Assembly: GCF_031846445.1 (NCBI RefSeq)
Contig: NZ_JAVRHR010000001.1
Span: 930,001-994,000 of the forward strand
Reading direction: 5' to 3'
Origin: Croceitalea rosinachiae
GTDB lineage: Bacteria; Bacteroidota; Bacteroidia; Flavobacteriales; Flavobacteriaceae
Length of the DNA stretch: 64,000 nucleotides
Below are positions 8,870 to 18,100 of this stretch, piece after piece; positions within the stretch are counted from its first letter, which is position 1, and each line of letters opens with the position of its first letter. A model generated the notes under the pieces. That model was not told where the DNA came from. It saw only the letters and a list, made by a program, of their open reading frames with translations, and made no database searches. A program made the translations under genes and the position numbers.

Positions 8870-10146
8870 TCTTTTAGTGTTTTTCTAAAAACTCTTTTTT
8901 TAACAGCGAAATAATACAAGGTTAAGAGTAATAAATTACTAATGACAGTAGCTATAGCCGCACCCATAGCATCATAGTATGATATCAAAAATATATTCAA
9001 TACTATATTAAAAATAGCAACTGTACCCATTAACAACACCTTTAATTTCATGTGCTGTTTAGTAACAAGTGTTGCTCCCAGGCTATAGGCAACAAAAGAG
9101 ATCGGTAATGTTAATGATAATATTTTCATTAACTGAATTGAAGATTCATATTCTTCTCCAAAAATAATTGAAATAAATATGTGAGAGAAAAACAATAAAA
9201 TCAACATAATAGAAAATCCAGCTAAAATCATAGTCAAGTTTCCAAGTTTATAAGCCCTATAAAATTTTTCCCTAGAGTAATTGGCCCATCTATGATATTT
9301 AGGCATTAGAAACTTGGAAAATAAAATAGTCGGAATAATTAATAATGCTGAAAGAACTACATAAGAAACATTGTAATAACCTGCTTCGATATCTCCAGAC
9401 ATATATTTGACCATAATGATGTCGCTCTGAATATATATAAATGCAAAAATGGTGGCCATTCCAAAAGGCCATGCTTCACTAACAACTTCTTTTATGGTTG
9501 GTTTTAATTCTTTTATATTTCTTTTAAGACCATGCCCTTTTAATTCAAACCTACCCCTGCCCATATTAAATAATTGTTTAACCCCTATTATTGTTAAAAC
9601 CATTCCAATAAAAGCATATATGATTCCAATATCAATAACGCTTAAAGAGATATCGAACAAATAAAAGCCAGCAACGACTAAAATTAGTCTAGATAAATTT
9701 GGCAGGAGCTGCCAAAAAGCCACTTGATTGTACTTTTCTTCTAGTTGAAGTTTTGATGAAATAAGCTGTACAGATACATTGCCATAAATGAAAAAAATAA
9801 ATAATAAAAGTAAGTTTTTGGTTGTATCATCATTAAAATTGAAGAGGTTTAAAAACAATATAACCAAGGAAACAAAAATAATTGAAATTAAGACAAAATA
9901 TAATGATGGTTTAACCCATCTAATACCGCCCCATCCCTCTTTACCAAAAAGCTTTAACCAAACTTGTGCAATCCCAAATCCTGAGATTAGAGAAAATATT
10001 TTTGTTGTCGCCAAAGCGGAAGAAAAAATTCCAAACGCAGCTGGTCCTATTTGTCTTGCTAATATTGTAAAAATTAGGAACGTACTCCCACTACTAATTA
10101 GAGAACCCATTGAAAGTAATGAGAGTGACTTTATCGTTTTAATCAT
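8866..10146 (-). CDS. wzx: Wzx-type lipid-linked polysaccharide flippase
   Basis: A 426-residue protein with 12 or so membrane spans and the family N-terminus SLLSMGSLISSGSTFLIFTI followed by LARQIGPAAFGIFSSA, typical of the MOP/MVF superfamily of polysaccharide exporters. The central YIQSDIIMVKYMSGDIEAGY segment is the usual span 7 motif. It should flip undecaprenyl-linked repeat units to the periplasm for the Wzy polymerase. It is the first gene of the coupled block that continues with nitroreductase and pyruvyl transferase (ATG/stop overlap of 4 bases at 8866-8869). The 268-base gap upstream is AT-rich, and I found no TAnnTTTG promoter in it. Confidence 0.9.
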   Translation of the reverse strand: MIKTIKSLSLLSMGSLISSGSTFLIFTILARQIGPAAFGIFSSALATTKIFSLISGFGIAQVWLKLFGKEGWGGIRWVKPSLYFVLISIIFVSLVILFLNLFNFNDDTTKNLLLLFIFFIYGNVSVQLISSKLQLEEKYNQVAFWQLLPNLSRLILVVAGFYLFDISLSVIDIGIIYAFIGMVLTIIGVKQLFNMGRGRFELKGHGLKRNIKELKPTIKEVVSEAWPFGMATIFAFIYIQSDIIMVKYMSGDIEAGYYNVSYVVLSALLIIPTILFSKFLMPKYHRWANYSREKFYRAYKLGNLTMILAGFSIMLILLFFSHIFISIIFGEEYESSIQLMKILSLTLPISFVAYSLGATLVTKQHMKLKVLLMGTVAIFNIVLNIFLISYYDAMGAAIATVISNLLLLTLYYFAVKKRVFRKTLKE

Positions 10147-10414
10147 TAAGATTTATTTCTACACTAATAATCTACTGACGCTTGTTTAGAGTTCATCATA
10201 ATCTTCTTCAATATTACTTACATAAAGATTGGTTTAATAAGTTATACTCTTTTTTCTTACAAGAATTAGGTTCTTAACTTTATAACTAACCATTTCTTTT
10301 CAAGGTTTTAGGTCAAACTCCTCTAATAAAGCTATATTAAGATTTCTAGAAAAAATAATTCATATTCACTATCGCCGTCTAATTCTTTTTGCCCTATGAT
10401 TTTTAAATAACTTT

Positions 10415-11641
10415 TTAAGATAAATTCAATACACCACAAAAATCTAAAACAACTTTTTCTCTTGATAATTCTAAATTTTTAAATTGGTCATGAGCCACTA
10501 AAAACGCTATGATGTCAGCGTTATCTATAGCTTCCTGATAGTAGGTCAATTTAAAAACTTTATGGTTCTCTATATTAGGTTCGACTATATAATATTCCTC
10601 ATCATTAGCGTTTTGTAGAACTTTTTGGGCTATATATTTAGCTGGGGATTCTCGAAGATCATCGATGTTTGGTTTAAAAGCTAATCCCATTAAAGCTATT
10701 TTAGGTTTCCTACCATGCTTAATCTCAAATTGCAATTTTGCTGTTTTAACCTTTTCAGCACACCAGAAGGATTTATAGTTGTTGATTTCTCGAGCTGTTC
10801 CAATAATTTTTGATTCCATAGGATAATCAGCAACTATAAAATATGGGTCTACAGCAATACAATGACCTCCAACACCACACCCTGGTTGTAATATATTTAC
10901 TCGGGGGTGCTTATTTGCCAACTCAATAAGCTCCCAAACATTAATATGAGCCTTATCACAAATTAATGATAACTCATTGGCAAAAGCTATTTGTACGTCT
11001 CTAGAAGAATTTTCAACAAGTTTGCACATTTCAGCTGTTCGTGCATTAGTCTTATGTAAATCACCTTCAATGAATTCTTCATAAAAAGCTATAGCTTTTT
11101 CTGTAGAATTATCATCAATGCCACCAATAACACGGTCATTATGCACTAGTTCGTACATTACATTACCCGGTAAAACCCTTTCTGGACAATAAGCAATAAA
11201 CAATTTTCCTTTTAGTTCTGGGCGTGTTTCATAAATGAGTCCCATCATTTTTTCGGTAGTTCCAATCGGTGAAGTTGATTCAATAATATAAAGATCACCT
11301 TCTTTTAAAAGTGGGATAATACCCCTTGTTGCCGCTTCAACAAATGAAATATCAGGTTCATTTTTGTCTTTAAATGGGGTTGGAACAACTATAAGATAAG
11401 TGTTGGCTTCAACGGGTTTTGTCGAAGCTTTTAAATAGCCCTCTTTTACAGCTTCAGAAACTGCTTCATCCAATTCAGGTTCAACAATATGTATTTCACC
11501 TCTATTTATGGTATCAACAACTGTTTGATTAATATCCACCCCATGGACTTGAGTTTTGCTTTTTGCAATTAACGCAGCAGTGGGAAGGCCAATATAACCT
11601 AAGCCTATCATAACAACCCTTGGTTTATCGCTCATTCTCAT
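10415..11641 (-). CDS. wecC: UDP-N-acetyl-D-mannosamine dehydrogenase
   Basis: A 408-residue nucleotide-sugar dehydrogenase. MIGLGYIGLPTAALIAKS near residue 11 is the NAD-binding Rossmann loop; IGLP rather than VGLP is characteristic of WecC. GCGVGGHCIAVDPYFIV near 258 carries the catalytic Cys, and MGLAFKPNIDDLRESPA begins the C-terminal UDP-binding domain. It oxidises UDP-ManNAc twice with NAD to give UDP-ManNAcA. It overlaps wecB by 17 bases when started at 11641; a second Met at 11635 is equally possible. The two enzymes act in sequence and are surely co-expressed. Confidence 0.93.
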   Translation of the reverse strand: MRMSDKPRVVMIGLGYIGLPTAALIAKSKTQVHGVDINQTVVDTINRGEIHIVEPELDEAVSEAVKEGYLKASTKPVEANTYLIVVPTPFKDKNEPDISFVEAATRGIIPLLKEGDLYIIESTSPIGTTEKMMGLIYETRPELKGKLFIAYCPERVLPGNVMYELVHNDRVIGGIDDNSTEKAIAFYEEFIEGDLHKTNARTAEMCKLVENSSRDVQIAFANELSLICDKAHINVWELIELANKHPRVNILQPGCGVGGHCIAVDPYFIVADYPMESKIIGTAREINNYKSFWCAEKVKTAKLQFEIKHGRKPKIALMGLAFKPNIDDLRESPAKYIAQKVLQNANDEEYYIVEPNIENHKVFKLTYYQEAIDNADIIAFLVAHDQFKNLELSREKVVLDFCGVLNLS

Positions 11642-12767
11642 CTTTTAAAATGTGTTCAACAATTCTGTTACAAGCTTTACCGTCTCCATATGGATTATGA
11701 AGTCTTTTCATTTGATTATACCATTCATAATTATCTAAAAGCTTTTGGGTTTCCTCAACAATTTTTGTCTGATTAGTTCCTACCAATATTACAGTTCCAG
11801 CTTCCACGGCCTCGGGTCTTTCAGTAGTATCCCTCATGACCAAAACAGGTTTTCCCAAACTTGGTGCCTCTTCCTGAACGCCCCCACTATCTGTTATTAT
11901 CATATAGGATTTTTCCATTAACCAAACAAATGCAGGGTACGAAATAGGTGCTATCAGGGTGATGTTTTCTATTTCTTTTAAAAGATTGTAAACTGGTTTT
12001 TGCACATTTGGGTTAAGATGAACTGGGTAAATTATTTGAACATCTTCATTGTCAAGGGCGATTTTTTTAAGTGCTTTACAAATATTAATAAATCCTTGCC
12101 CATGATTTTCCCTTCTATGACCTGTAACTAAAACTATTCTTCTATTCTTATTTAGTATGCCTTCGAGTTGATTTATTTCATTATCTGCAAAATCTACTGA
12201 TTTTACTTTATTAACACTGTATTTTAAAGCATCAATAACGGTATTGCCTGTAACTACAATTGAAGCTTCTGGTTTATTTTCTAATACTAAATTTTTTTTC
12301 GACGTCTTTGTTGGAGAGAAATGAATAGTCGATAGAACTCCGGTAACACACCTGTTCATCTCTTCAGGAAAAGGAGATTTCATATTATTGGTTCTTAACC
12401 CAGCTTCAACATGACAAACTATAGATTTTGAATAAAAACCCGCTATACTGGTTGCCATAGTTGTGGTTGTATCACCATGAACATAAATATAATCTGGCTC
12501 GAACTCTTCCAGTATCGGTTTTAATCCAATTATGATATCAGCAGTCAAGCTATAAAGATTTTGATTGGGTTTCATTAAATCCAAATCGTAATCGGGCTTT
12601 ATCTCAAAAAAAGACAATACCTGATCAAGCATTTCCCTGTGCTGCGCTGTTACGCATACCTTGGTTACAAAATCATCTGGGTGTTTTAGAAACTCCATGA
12701 CCAATGGTGCCATCTTTATAGCCTCAGGGCGGGTGCCAAAAACGATAAGGTTCTTCCTTTTTAACAT
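11625..12767 (-). CDS. wecB: UDP-N-acetylglucosamine 2-epimerase (non-hydrolysing)
   Basis: A 380-residue protein of standard length for WecB. Seen are VFGTRPEAIKMAPLVMEF at the N-terminus, VHGDTTTTMA, the HVEAGLRT loop with the PEEMNR segment that follows it, VTGHRREN and TDSGGVQEEAPSLGKPVL, covering UDP binding and catalysis. It interconverts UDP-GlcNAc and UDP-ManNAc in the cytoplasm and feeds wecC. It lies 48 bases after the Wzz-like gene on the same strand. Confidence 0.95.
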   Translation of the reverse strand: MLKRKNLIVFGTRPEAIKMAPLVMEFLKHPDDFVTKVCVTAQHREMLDQVLSFFEIKPDYDLDLMKPNQNLYSLTADIIIGLKPILEEFEPDYIYVHGDTTTTMATSIAGFYSKSIVCHVEAGLRTNNMKSPFPEEMNRCVTGVLSTIHFSPTKTSKKNLVLENKPEASIVVTGNTVIDALKYSVNKVKSVDFADNEINQLEGILNKNRRIVLVTGHRRENHGQGFINICKALKKIALDNEDVQIIYPVHLNPNVQKPVYNLLKEIENITLIAPISYPAFVWLMEKSYMIITDSGGVQEEAPSLGKPVLVMRDTTERPEAVEAGTVILVGTNQTKIVEETQKLLDNYEWYNQMKRLHNPYGDGKACNRIVEHILKDENER

Positions 12768-12815
12768 ATGAAGTTTGTTATAATCCTAGTCTTTTGCTTG
12801 ATTTTCAATGAAATA

Positions 12816-13805
12816 CTATATTTCCTTGGACTTTTTATTTAGAAAGATTAAAACCGAGGCTATAAAAAACCCAGCCAATAAAGTTAAAGGGATTAAGACT
12901 ATGGTTTTTCCAAAAACCGATTTTTGGACCTCTTGTGATCTACCAAAATTTAAGAGTTTAATTGCTTCTGTCCTTTGTTTTAATTCTATTTTTTTTGCTT
13001 CAATATCTTTAATCAGATTGTTTTTAAGTGTAAATAATCCAGTAATATTAATGCGCTCTTGATTGTCTAATACTATTCGTTCTGACCCAGACAAAACACC
13101 TTTCTGTGCCATCTGTTTTGAATAATTAGATATTAATTCGTCGACCTGTTTTAGTAATGCTTTGTTTTCTGTAATTCTGGTTTGGGCATTTTCACGATAA
13201 ATTTCAATTAGGCCGCCAAAATAATCGTTTGAATTAATGTACTCCATAACTTTTTGCGCAAAAATTTTCCCATTTTCAGCATTTTTATAAAAGAATGTTA
13301 TCCTATGATTAAATGAGCTTTTATTCTGTAATTCTGCTCGAACAATATCAGTAACAGCATCCGTATTTTCAAAGCTCTGCAAAAGTTCTAAAAACTTCAT
13401 TTCACTTTCAGAACTAACCTTACCATCATCTATAGGTGCAATTTCAACTTTTAGCCCATCTAAATTGTCCATTTCAATCCCGATACTTCTAAAAAAATCT
13501 AAGTTTTTGGCCCTTATGTTTGATTGAACTTCGTTAATGACATCATACAAATAGTTTTTGCTTTCCATTTGAGGTTTTACAATAACCTCCGTTTTCAACT
13601 TTTTAGTAATTATCTGACTTAAGCCAAATCCTATTGCAGCACCAACAACAATAAGAATTAAGAGAATTAAGGCGTTTTTCTTAAAATATAAAAACAGCTT
13701 AAGAATAAAATTAAAAAGTTTGTTGAAACCCCTCCCAATCAATTGAAACAACTGTCCCAAATCTATTTCATCGGAATTAGTATTGTTTGTTTGATTATCT
13801 GTCAT
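12816..13805 (-). CDS. Wzz-like chain-length determinant / polysaccharide co-polymerase
   Basis: A 329-residue inner-membrane protein with the layout of Wzz proteins: a short cytoplasmic N-terminus, a membrane span near residues 45-65 (ALILLILIVVGAAIGFGL), a large periplasmic domain rich in heptads (coiled coil around 205-275), and a second span near 302-322 (IVLIPLTLLAGFFIASVLIF) followed by a short basic tail. There is no kinase domain. It should set the chain length of the polymer made by the Wzy enzymes. Its ATG overlaps the stop of the upstream DUF6909 gene by 4 bases, tying polysaccharide genes to the conserved M23-GH3-DUF6909 run. Confidence 0.78.
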   Translation of the reverse strand: MTDNQTNNTNSDEIDLGQLFQLIGRGFNKLFNFILKLFLYFKKNALILLILIVVGAAIGFGLSQIITKKLKTEVIVKPQMESKNYLYDVINEVQSNIRAKNLDFFRSIGIEMDNLDGLKVEIAPIDDGKVSSESEMKFLELLQSFENTDAVTDIVRAELQNKSSFNHRITFFYKNAENGKIFAQKVMEYINSNDYFGGLIEIYRENAQTRITENKALLKQVDELISNYSKQMAQKGVLSGSERIVLDNQERINITGLFTLKNNLIKDIEAKKIELKQRTEAIKLLNFGRSQEVQKSVFGKTIVLIPLTLLAGFFIASVLIFLNKKSKEI

Positions 13806-15490
13806 AGTTGGTCAAATATTTGTTCTAAAATTTTATCTGTAATTAAATATGTTGGTTTTACTCCTGTTGTACCCAAACCACCAGAAGCTAAAGTGCTACC
13901 TGTTTTTAATGGGTTGTCAGACGCATAATATGCATATCTTACTTTAACATCATTCTTAATGCTTTTTCTAACTTTTGATGCAGATTGGATTGCTTTCTGA
14001 TAGTGTACTCCTTCCATCTCCAATCCAATAACATTCCAGGTGGAATCATAGAAGAATTGTAAAATATCTTTATTTTGAAGTGATGTTCCCAATACTGTCA
14101 CCATGGTACCTTCCAAAACTTTTAGGTCATATCCTTCAAAGTCTTTTGTGCACAATTCATTTTTAAAAGGGTAATTATCGGCTGTTCCTTCAAAAATATG
14201 CGCCAAAGGAATCATTAAATCCCCTTTGCCCCCTTCTAATATACCTGCTTTGCCCATGATAGATAATGAATCCACATTCAGAAAAATAGCTTCATTTTTA
14301 CTTTTGTATGGCCTGAGCAGCTCGTCAATGGTTTCATAGGCTTGCTCGCCAAATGCGTAATCCATTACAAATATAACGGGTTTTTCTACTGTCTGTAAGT
14401 CCGTTTTAAAATCATAACAACATCCTCCTTTTTCAACTTTGGCCATGTCAAAAATCTGAACGTCAATATTCGCCCCTGATTTATCATCTATATAAATCAT
14501 TCCATTCTTTTTGGCAAAATTGATAACCTTGTTTCTCAGGTTTTCATTTTCCGTCAAACTCAATGATTCATAAATCTCTAAAGCATTTAAGTTTTGAAGT
14601 TCTTTTTTCAATGCAACTTTAGCAAACAAAGAATTCATAACACTATGCATATTGGCACTTATAATATGAATAGGTCTTTCAAGTAGGTCATGTTTCGCCA
14701 AGGTTTCCTTAATGATCTGAGCCCAGCGTTCACCATGAATGTGATGACCAAGTCTCTCGCGGAGCAGAGGACTAAATGTAATTGTCCTTTTGCTACCGGT
14801 AGTTTCTTCTTCAATCGCCAATTTGCCTAGCCAAAAAATAATTTTCAAAAAGCGATCTTCTACTTTCTGAGTTGATAATTTTTCATGTATTTCTACTACC
14901 TCTTCAAAAGAACGGCCTAGAATATTTGCTGTATGAATCAGAGCGACCTCACGTTCCGCATCAGAAGGGTCTTCATTTTTTATATAAGCTTCTAATTTGT
15001 CCCAATCCCTTAAAGTGGTTTGGGTTTCTTCAAAAAATACCTTCTCACAAATTTTGGTGGATTCAATGAATAAAAAGGTTAGATGAGTTAGGATGTCGTA
15101 AATATCAGACCTGCCTCTGGTAATCTCAATATTCATTTGCTCATCATCAATACGATAGCAATTTCGTCGTCGTTTTGGAGGGATTATTGGTTTTAAGTGT
15201 GATTTAGAAAACCCTTCATCAGAGGTCAGGTTTATAAAGCGACACTCTTCTATTCCTTCAGGTAATCTTTCGAGAACATATATTAGTCCATTAAGTTCGC
15301 TTTTTTCTTCAGCAACACTACCATAAATCTCTGGGCGGAGCACCAAAAGGGCGCTTCTAAGGGCATTCCCCGAAACTCCAGAAGGTTTATAAAAACCCCT
15401 GTTCAACAAATGTCTCATGGTTACGTAAAGTCGTTCTATAGCATTTGTTGATTCCTGCGCTCGGGTAGTTTCTTTAATTTTACTGGCCAT
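13802..15490 (-). CDS. DUF6909 family protein with nucleoside-phosphorylase-like C-terminal half
   Basis: About 562 residues, started at the Met at 15490 (MASKIKETTRAQEST); a start six codons upstream at 15508 is possible. The N-terminal 200 residues are helical and unlike any enzyme I know. The C-terminal half has GILEGGKGDLMIPLAHIFEG near residue 425, the VLGTSLQN turn and NVIGLEMEGVHYQKAI near 505, a pattern that recalls the G-D-x-x-I-P and V-x-M-E-G elements of the PNP/UDP phosphorylase superfamily, including AMP nucleosidase. I recognise the family as DUF6909 of Bacteroidota. An enzymatic role in nucleotide cleavage is inference. It lies between the GH3 and Wzz-like genes. Confidence 0.7.
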   Translation of the reverse strand: MASKIKETTRAQESTNAIERLYVTMRHLLNRGFYKPSGVSGNALRSALLVLRPEIYGSVAEEKSELNGLIYVLERLPEGIEECRFINLTSDEGFSKSHLKPIIPPKRRRNCYRIDDEQMNIEITRGRSDIYDILTHLTFLFIESTKICEKVFFEETQTTLRDWDKLEAYIKNEDPSDAEREVALIHTANILGRSFEEVVEIHEKLSTQKVEDRFLKIIFWLGKLAIEEETTGSKRTITFSPLLRERLGHHIHGERWAQIIKETLAKHDLLERPIHIISANMHSVMNSLFAKVALKKELQNLNALEIYESLSLTENENLRNKVINFAKKNGMIYIDDKSGANIDVQIFDMAKVEKGGCCYDFKTDLQTVEKPVIFVMDYAFGEQAYETIDELLRPYKSKNEAIFLNVDSLSIMGKAGILEGGKGDLMIPLAHIFEGTADNYPFKNELCTKDFEGYDLKVLEGTMVTVLGTSLQNKDILQFFYDSTWNVIGLEMEGVHYQKAIQSASKVRKSIKNDVKVRYAYYASDNPLKTGSTLASGGLGTTGVKPTYLITDKILEQIFDQL

Positions 15491-15537
15491 GTATGATTTT
15501 CCATGCAAAAATACACCAATTAGCCAAACTTAATGCT

Positions 15538-17043
15538 CTAACCTTTTGGATTAAGTTTATGTTTCTGAAGACCGTCGGCTAGTTTTCTGTCATTGCAAAG
15601 TCGTTGAATTTTATTTTGACCTCCTAATTTTCCGAGTGATTTCATATATTCTAGAAATCCGTTCTGCACAATCTTAGTAACATTAAGCTTTTGTAAGATA
15701 CTGCCAACAATTAGGTCGTAGTAATAGCTATTCTGGTCTTGCATGGCTTGATCCAAGACAGTAATAAATTTTTCTTCGTCATCGGGTTCTCTTTCAAATT
15801 CTATGAACCATTCGTGATAGGGCAAGCCACTATCGGGATTTGTTTGTGGAGCAACAGTAAATTCGTTTACCATTGCATCTGTTGCCTCAATGGCCAAACG
15901 CATTGCTTCTTCTACTTCTTTAGCAATAACGTGTTCGCCAAATGCTGAAATAAAGTGTTTAATGCGACCTGAAACGATTACTTTAAACGGTTTCAATGAA
16001 ATAAACTGAACGGTATCTCCAAGGTTATATCCCCACAAACCCGCATTGGTACTAATAATCATCGCATAGTTGACATTTACTTTAACGTCTTTTATGGTAA
16101 GTCTTTGCGGATTTTCATCAAAAAATTCATCCGCTTTAATGAACTCATAAAAAATACCTGCATCTAAAAGTAAAAGCATCCCTTTCTCATGTTGCCTTTC
16201 TTGATAAGCAAAGAAGCCTTCGCTTGCGGGGAAAAGTTCAATACTATCCACTTTACGCCCAATCAGGTTTTCGAATTTAGCACGATAAGGTTCGTAATTG
16301 ACCCCGCCATAAATGAAAAGTTGAAAATCTTCAAAAAGTTCGCCTACCTTCTTTTTGTTTTTTTCTTGAAGTTTCTCAAAATACATTTGAACCCAAGACG
16401 GTATGCCTGCAATAACGGTCATATTCTCGTGCTCAGTTTCCCTTACAATCTCATTGACCTTGGTTTCCCAATCTTCGATACAATTGGTTTCCCAACTTGG
16501 CAAACGGTTTTTCTGTAAATAGTTGGGCACATAGTGTGCTGATATGCCTGAAAGCCTGCCAAGCTTTATGCCATTCTTTTCTTTAAGAATTGGGCTTCCC
16601 TGCAAGAAAATCATTTTTCCATCTACAAAATCAGCATTGCCCGTTTCATGAATATAGTTCAAGATGGCATTTCTAGAAGCCTCGACTTGATTCTTAATGG
16701 ATTCTTTTGTTATGGGAATATACTTGGCACCTGAGGTCGTTCCCGAGGTTTTTGCAAAGTATGTTGGTTTGCCCGGCCAAAGCACATTTTCTTTTCCATT
16801 TACTATTTGTTCTACATATCCCTTAAGGGCTTCATAATCGCGTATTGGCACTTTTGCAACAAAATCTTCATATGATGAAATGCAATCAAAATCATGATCT
16901 TGCCCAAATAACGTTTTCCTACCATTTTTTATCAAAAAATGGAAAACGTTTTGCTGCGCTTGTATCGGATTGGTAATCCAAACTGCATTTTTTTTTGAGA
17001 TTTGTTTAGCAAATAGCTTTGCTGCGAAGGATTTTAAGGACAT
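15538..17043 (-). CDS. GH3-family acyl-acid amido synthetase-like protein
   Basis: A 501-residue protein of the GH3 auxin-responsive family, which in plants conjugates acyl acids to amino acids via an acyl-adenylate. The adenylation P-loop YFAKTSGTTSGAKYIPIT (near residue 103) is intact, as are ELFPASEGFFAYQ (near 265, the second ATP-binding motif) and the YNLGDTVQFISLKPFKVIVSG hinge region (near 345). The Phe-His segment ISAFGEHVIAKEVEEA matches the C-terminal mobile domain. Bacterial homologues are common in Bacteroidota but their substrate is not known. It begins 5 bases after the M23 gene and ends 29-47 bases before DUF6909, depending on the start used. Confidence 0.85.
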   Translation of the reverse strand: MSLKSFAAKLFAKQISKKNAVWITNPIQAQQNVFHFLIKNGRKTLFGQDHDFDCISSYEDFVAKVPIRDYEALKGYVEQIVNGKENVLWPGKPTYFAKTSGTTSGAKYIPITKESIKNQVEASRNAILNYIHETGNADFVDGKMIFLQGSPILKEKNGIKLGRLSGISAHYVPNYLQKNRLPSWETNCIEDWETKVNEIVRETEHENMTVIAGIPSWVQMYFEKLQEKNKKKVGELFEDFQLFIYGGVNYEPYRAKFENLIGRKVDSIELFPASEGFFAYQERQHEKGMLLLLDAGIFYEFIKADEFFDENPQRLTIKDVKVNVNYAMIISTNAGLWGYNLGDTVQFISLKPFKVIVSGRIKHFISAFGEHVIAKEVEEAMRLAIEATDAMVNEFTVAPQTNPDSGLPYHEWFIEFEREPDDEEKFITVLDQAMQDQNSYYYDLIVGSILQKLNVTKIVQNGFLEYMKSLGKLGGQNKIQRLCNDRKLADGLQKHKLNPKG

Positions 17044-17048
17044 TGAAA

Positions 17049-17918
17049 CTAGTTAAAGTCAATAAAGTCTTGTGGGTTAACAGGTTTTCCCTTTACCCAA
17101 AGCTCAAAATGTAAATGGGGCCCTGTTGTAAGCTCACCCGTATTTCCAACAGATGCGATTACCTCTCCAGCCTTTACTATTTCACCTTGAGCTTTACTAA
17201 GAGAACCATTGTGTTTATAAACCGAAATCAAATCATCTTTATGTTCGATAATAATAACATAACCCGTGCCTGCTGTCCATTCAGAAAAAATAGCGATCCC
17301 GTCCGCAACAGATTTCACAGGTGAGTCTTGTGGTGCAACCACGTCAACAGCAAAATGCTTTTTTTCTAAATCATAACCTTGTGAGATGGTACCGCTAACA
17401 GGAGAAAACAATATATTGCCCAAGTTCTCAGAAGTACGCTCAAATAAATTATACTTATCTTCTAATTCAACCTCCTCTCGAAGTTGCAAGTCTTCTTGTA
17501 TTGGTGCCAAGTTTATATTTGAAGGATCTAGTTTATAGCGCTCAAAAAGGGAATCTCTATTCATTTCATTGTTCTCGATATCACCACGTAAAACCAATCG
17601 CACATTTTCTAAATACTTATTGGTATAATTTAAAACAGTAACTAAAGAATCTGTTTTATACGTAAGTTCGGTGGCCTGTCTTTTCAATCTTGTAGAAGAA
17701 TACCCAGGAATATATTCTCGAAGCGGGCTAAAGGCGATCAATAAAGTGGTAAAGCCAATTAAAACAATAATAAAGAGCGTGCCAGTGACAAAAACGTTAA
17801 GTCTGCTAAGTTTAAAAGAAATCTTTTCTTCAAAAGTGTTTTCATTAAGTATCACTAGGCGATACTTGTGCAGCAGCTTTTTCTTGATTTCCTTTCCCTT
17901 TTTTGGTTTTTTAGCCAT
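17049..17918 (-). CDS. M23-family metallopeptidase with N-terminal membrane anchor
   Basis: About 289 residues, started at the ATG at 17918 (MAKKPKKGKEIKKK); a TTG three codons upstream is less likely. A basic cytoplasmic head is followed by one membrane span (LNVFVTGTLFIIVLIGFTTLL, about residues 43-63) and a coiled-coil stalk. The C-terminal LytM domain shows HFAVDVVAP, where the usual first H-x-x-x-D is preserved, the HKDDLISVYKHNG segment and GPHLHFELW, supplying the Zn-binding residues. It may cut cell-wall cross-links or be a scaffold. It is the first gene of the minus-strand run through GH3, DUF6909, wzz, wecB and wecC, and is divergent from tatA. Confidence 0.9.
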   Translation of the reverse strand: MAKKPKKGKEIKKKLLHKYRLVILNENTFEEKISFKLSRLNVFVTGTLFIIVLIGFTTLLIAFSPLREYIPGYSSTRLKRQATELTYKTDSLVTVLNYTNKYLENVRLVLRGDIENNEMNRDSLFERYKLDPSNINLAPIQEDLQLREEVELEDKYNLFERTSENLGNILFSPVSGTISQGYDLEKKHFAVDVVAPQDSPVKSVADGIAIFSEWTAGTGYVIIIEHKDDLISVYKHNGSLSKAQGEIVKAGEVIASVGNTGELTTGPHLHFELWVKGKPVNPQDFIDFN

Positions 17919-17983
17919 ATACAACAAATATAATCTTAGATTTTAAAATGCCAACTGGTTAAATTAATTTGTGAAACATTTAG

Positions 17984-18011
17984 CAAAAGTACATTCTGGC
18001 TTAACTAACAA
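17984..18011 (-). promoter_or_regulatory. promoter for the M23-GH3-DUF6909 run
   Basis: On the minus strand TTG (18011-18009) is followed after 17 bases by TACTTTTG (17991-17984), an exact TAnnTTTG -7 element at ideal spacing. The predicted transcript has a 5' leader of about 60 bases before the ATG at 17918. A second TATATTTG lies at 17932-17925 with a TTG (17954-17952) 19 bases upstream, only 6 bases from the ATG, so a nearly leaderless transcript is also possible. Confidence 0.5.
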
Positions 18012-18100
18012 CAATTTATTTTATGTAATTACGTTTTTAGTAAGCCGAACACTTGCGTGTTTTTTTACTACTTTTACATTTCATTAAAATTGTTCATGAT

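Noticed and set aside
10147..10414. Possible small gene or regulatory RNA in the largest gap (wecC to wzx)
   Set aside because: AT-rich with no conserved hairpin, TAnnTTTG element or frame worth naming; I see nothing in it.
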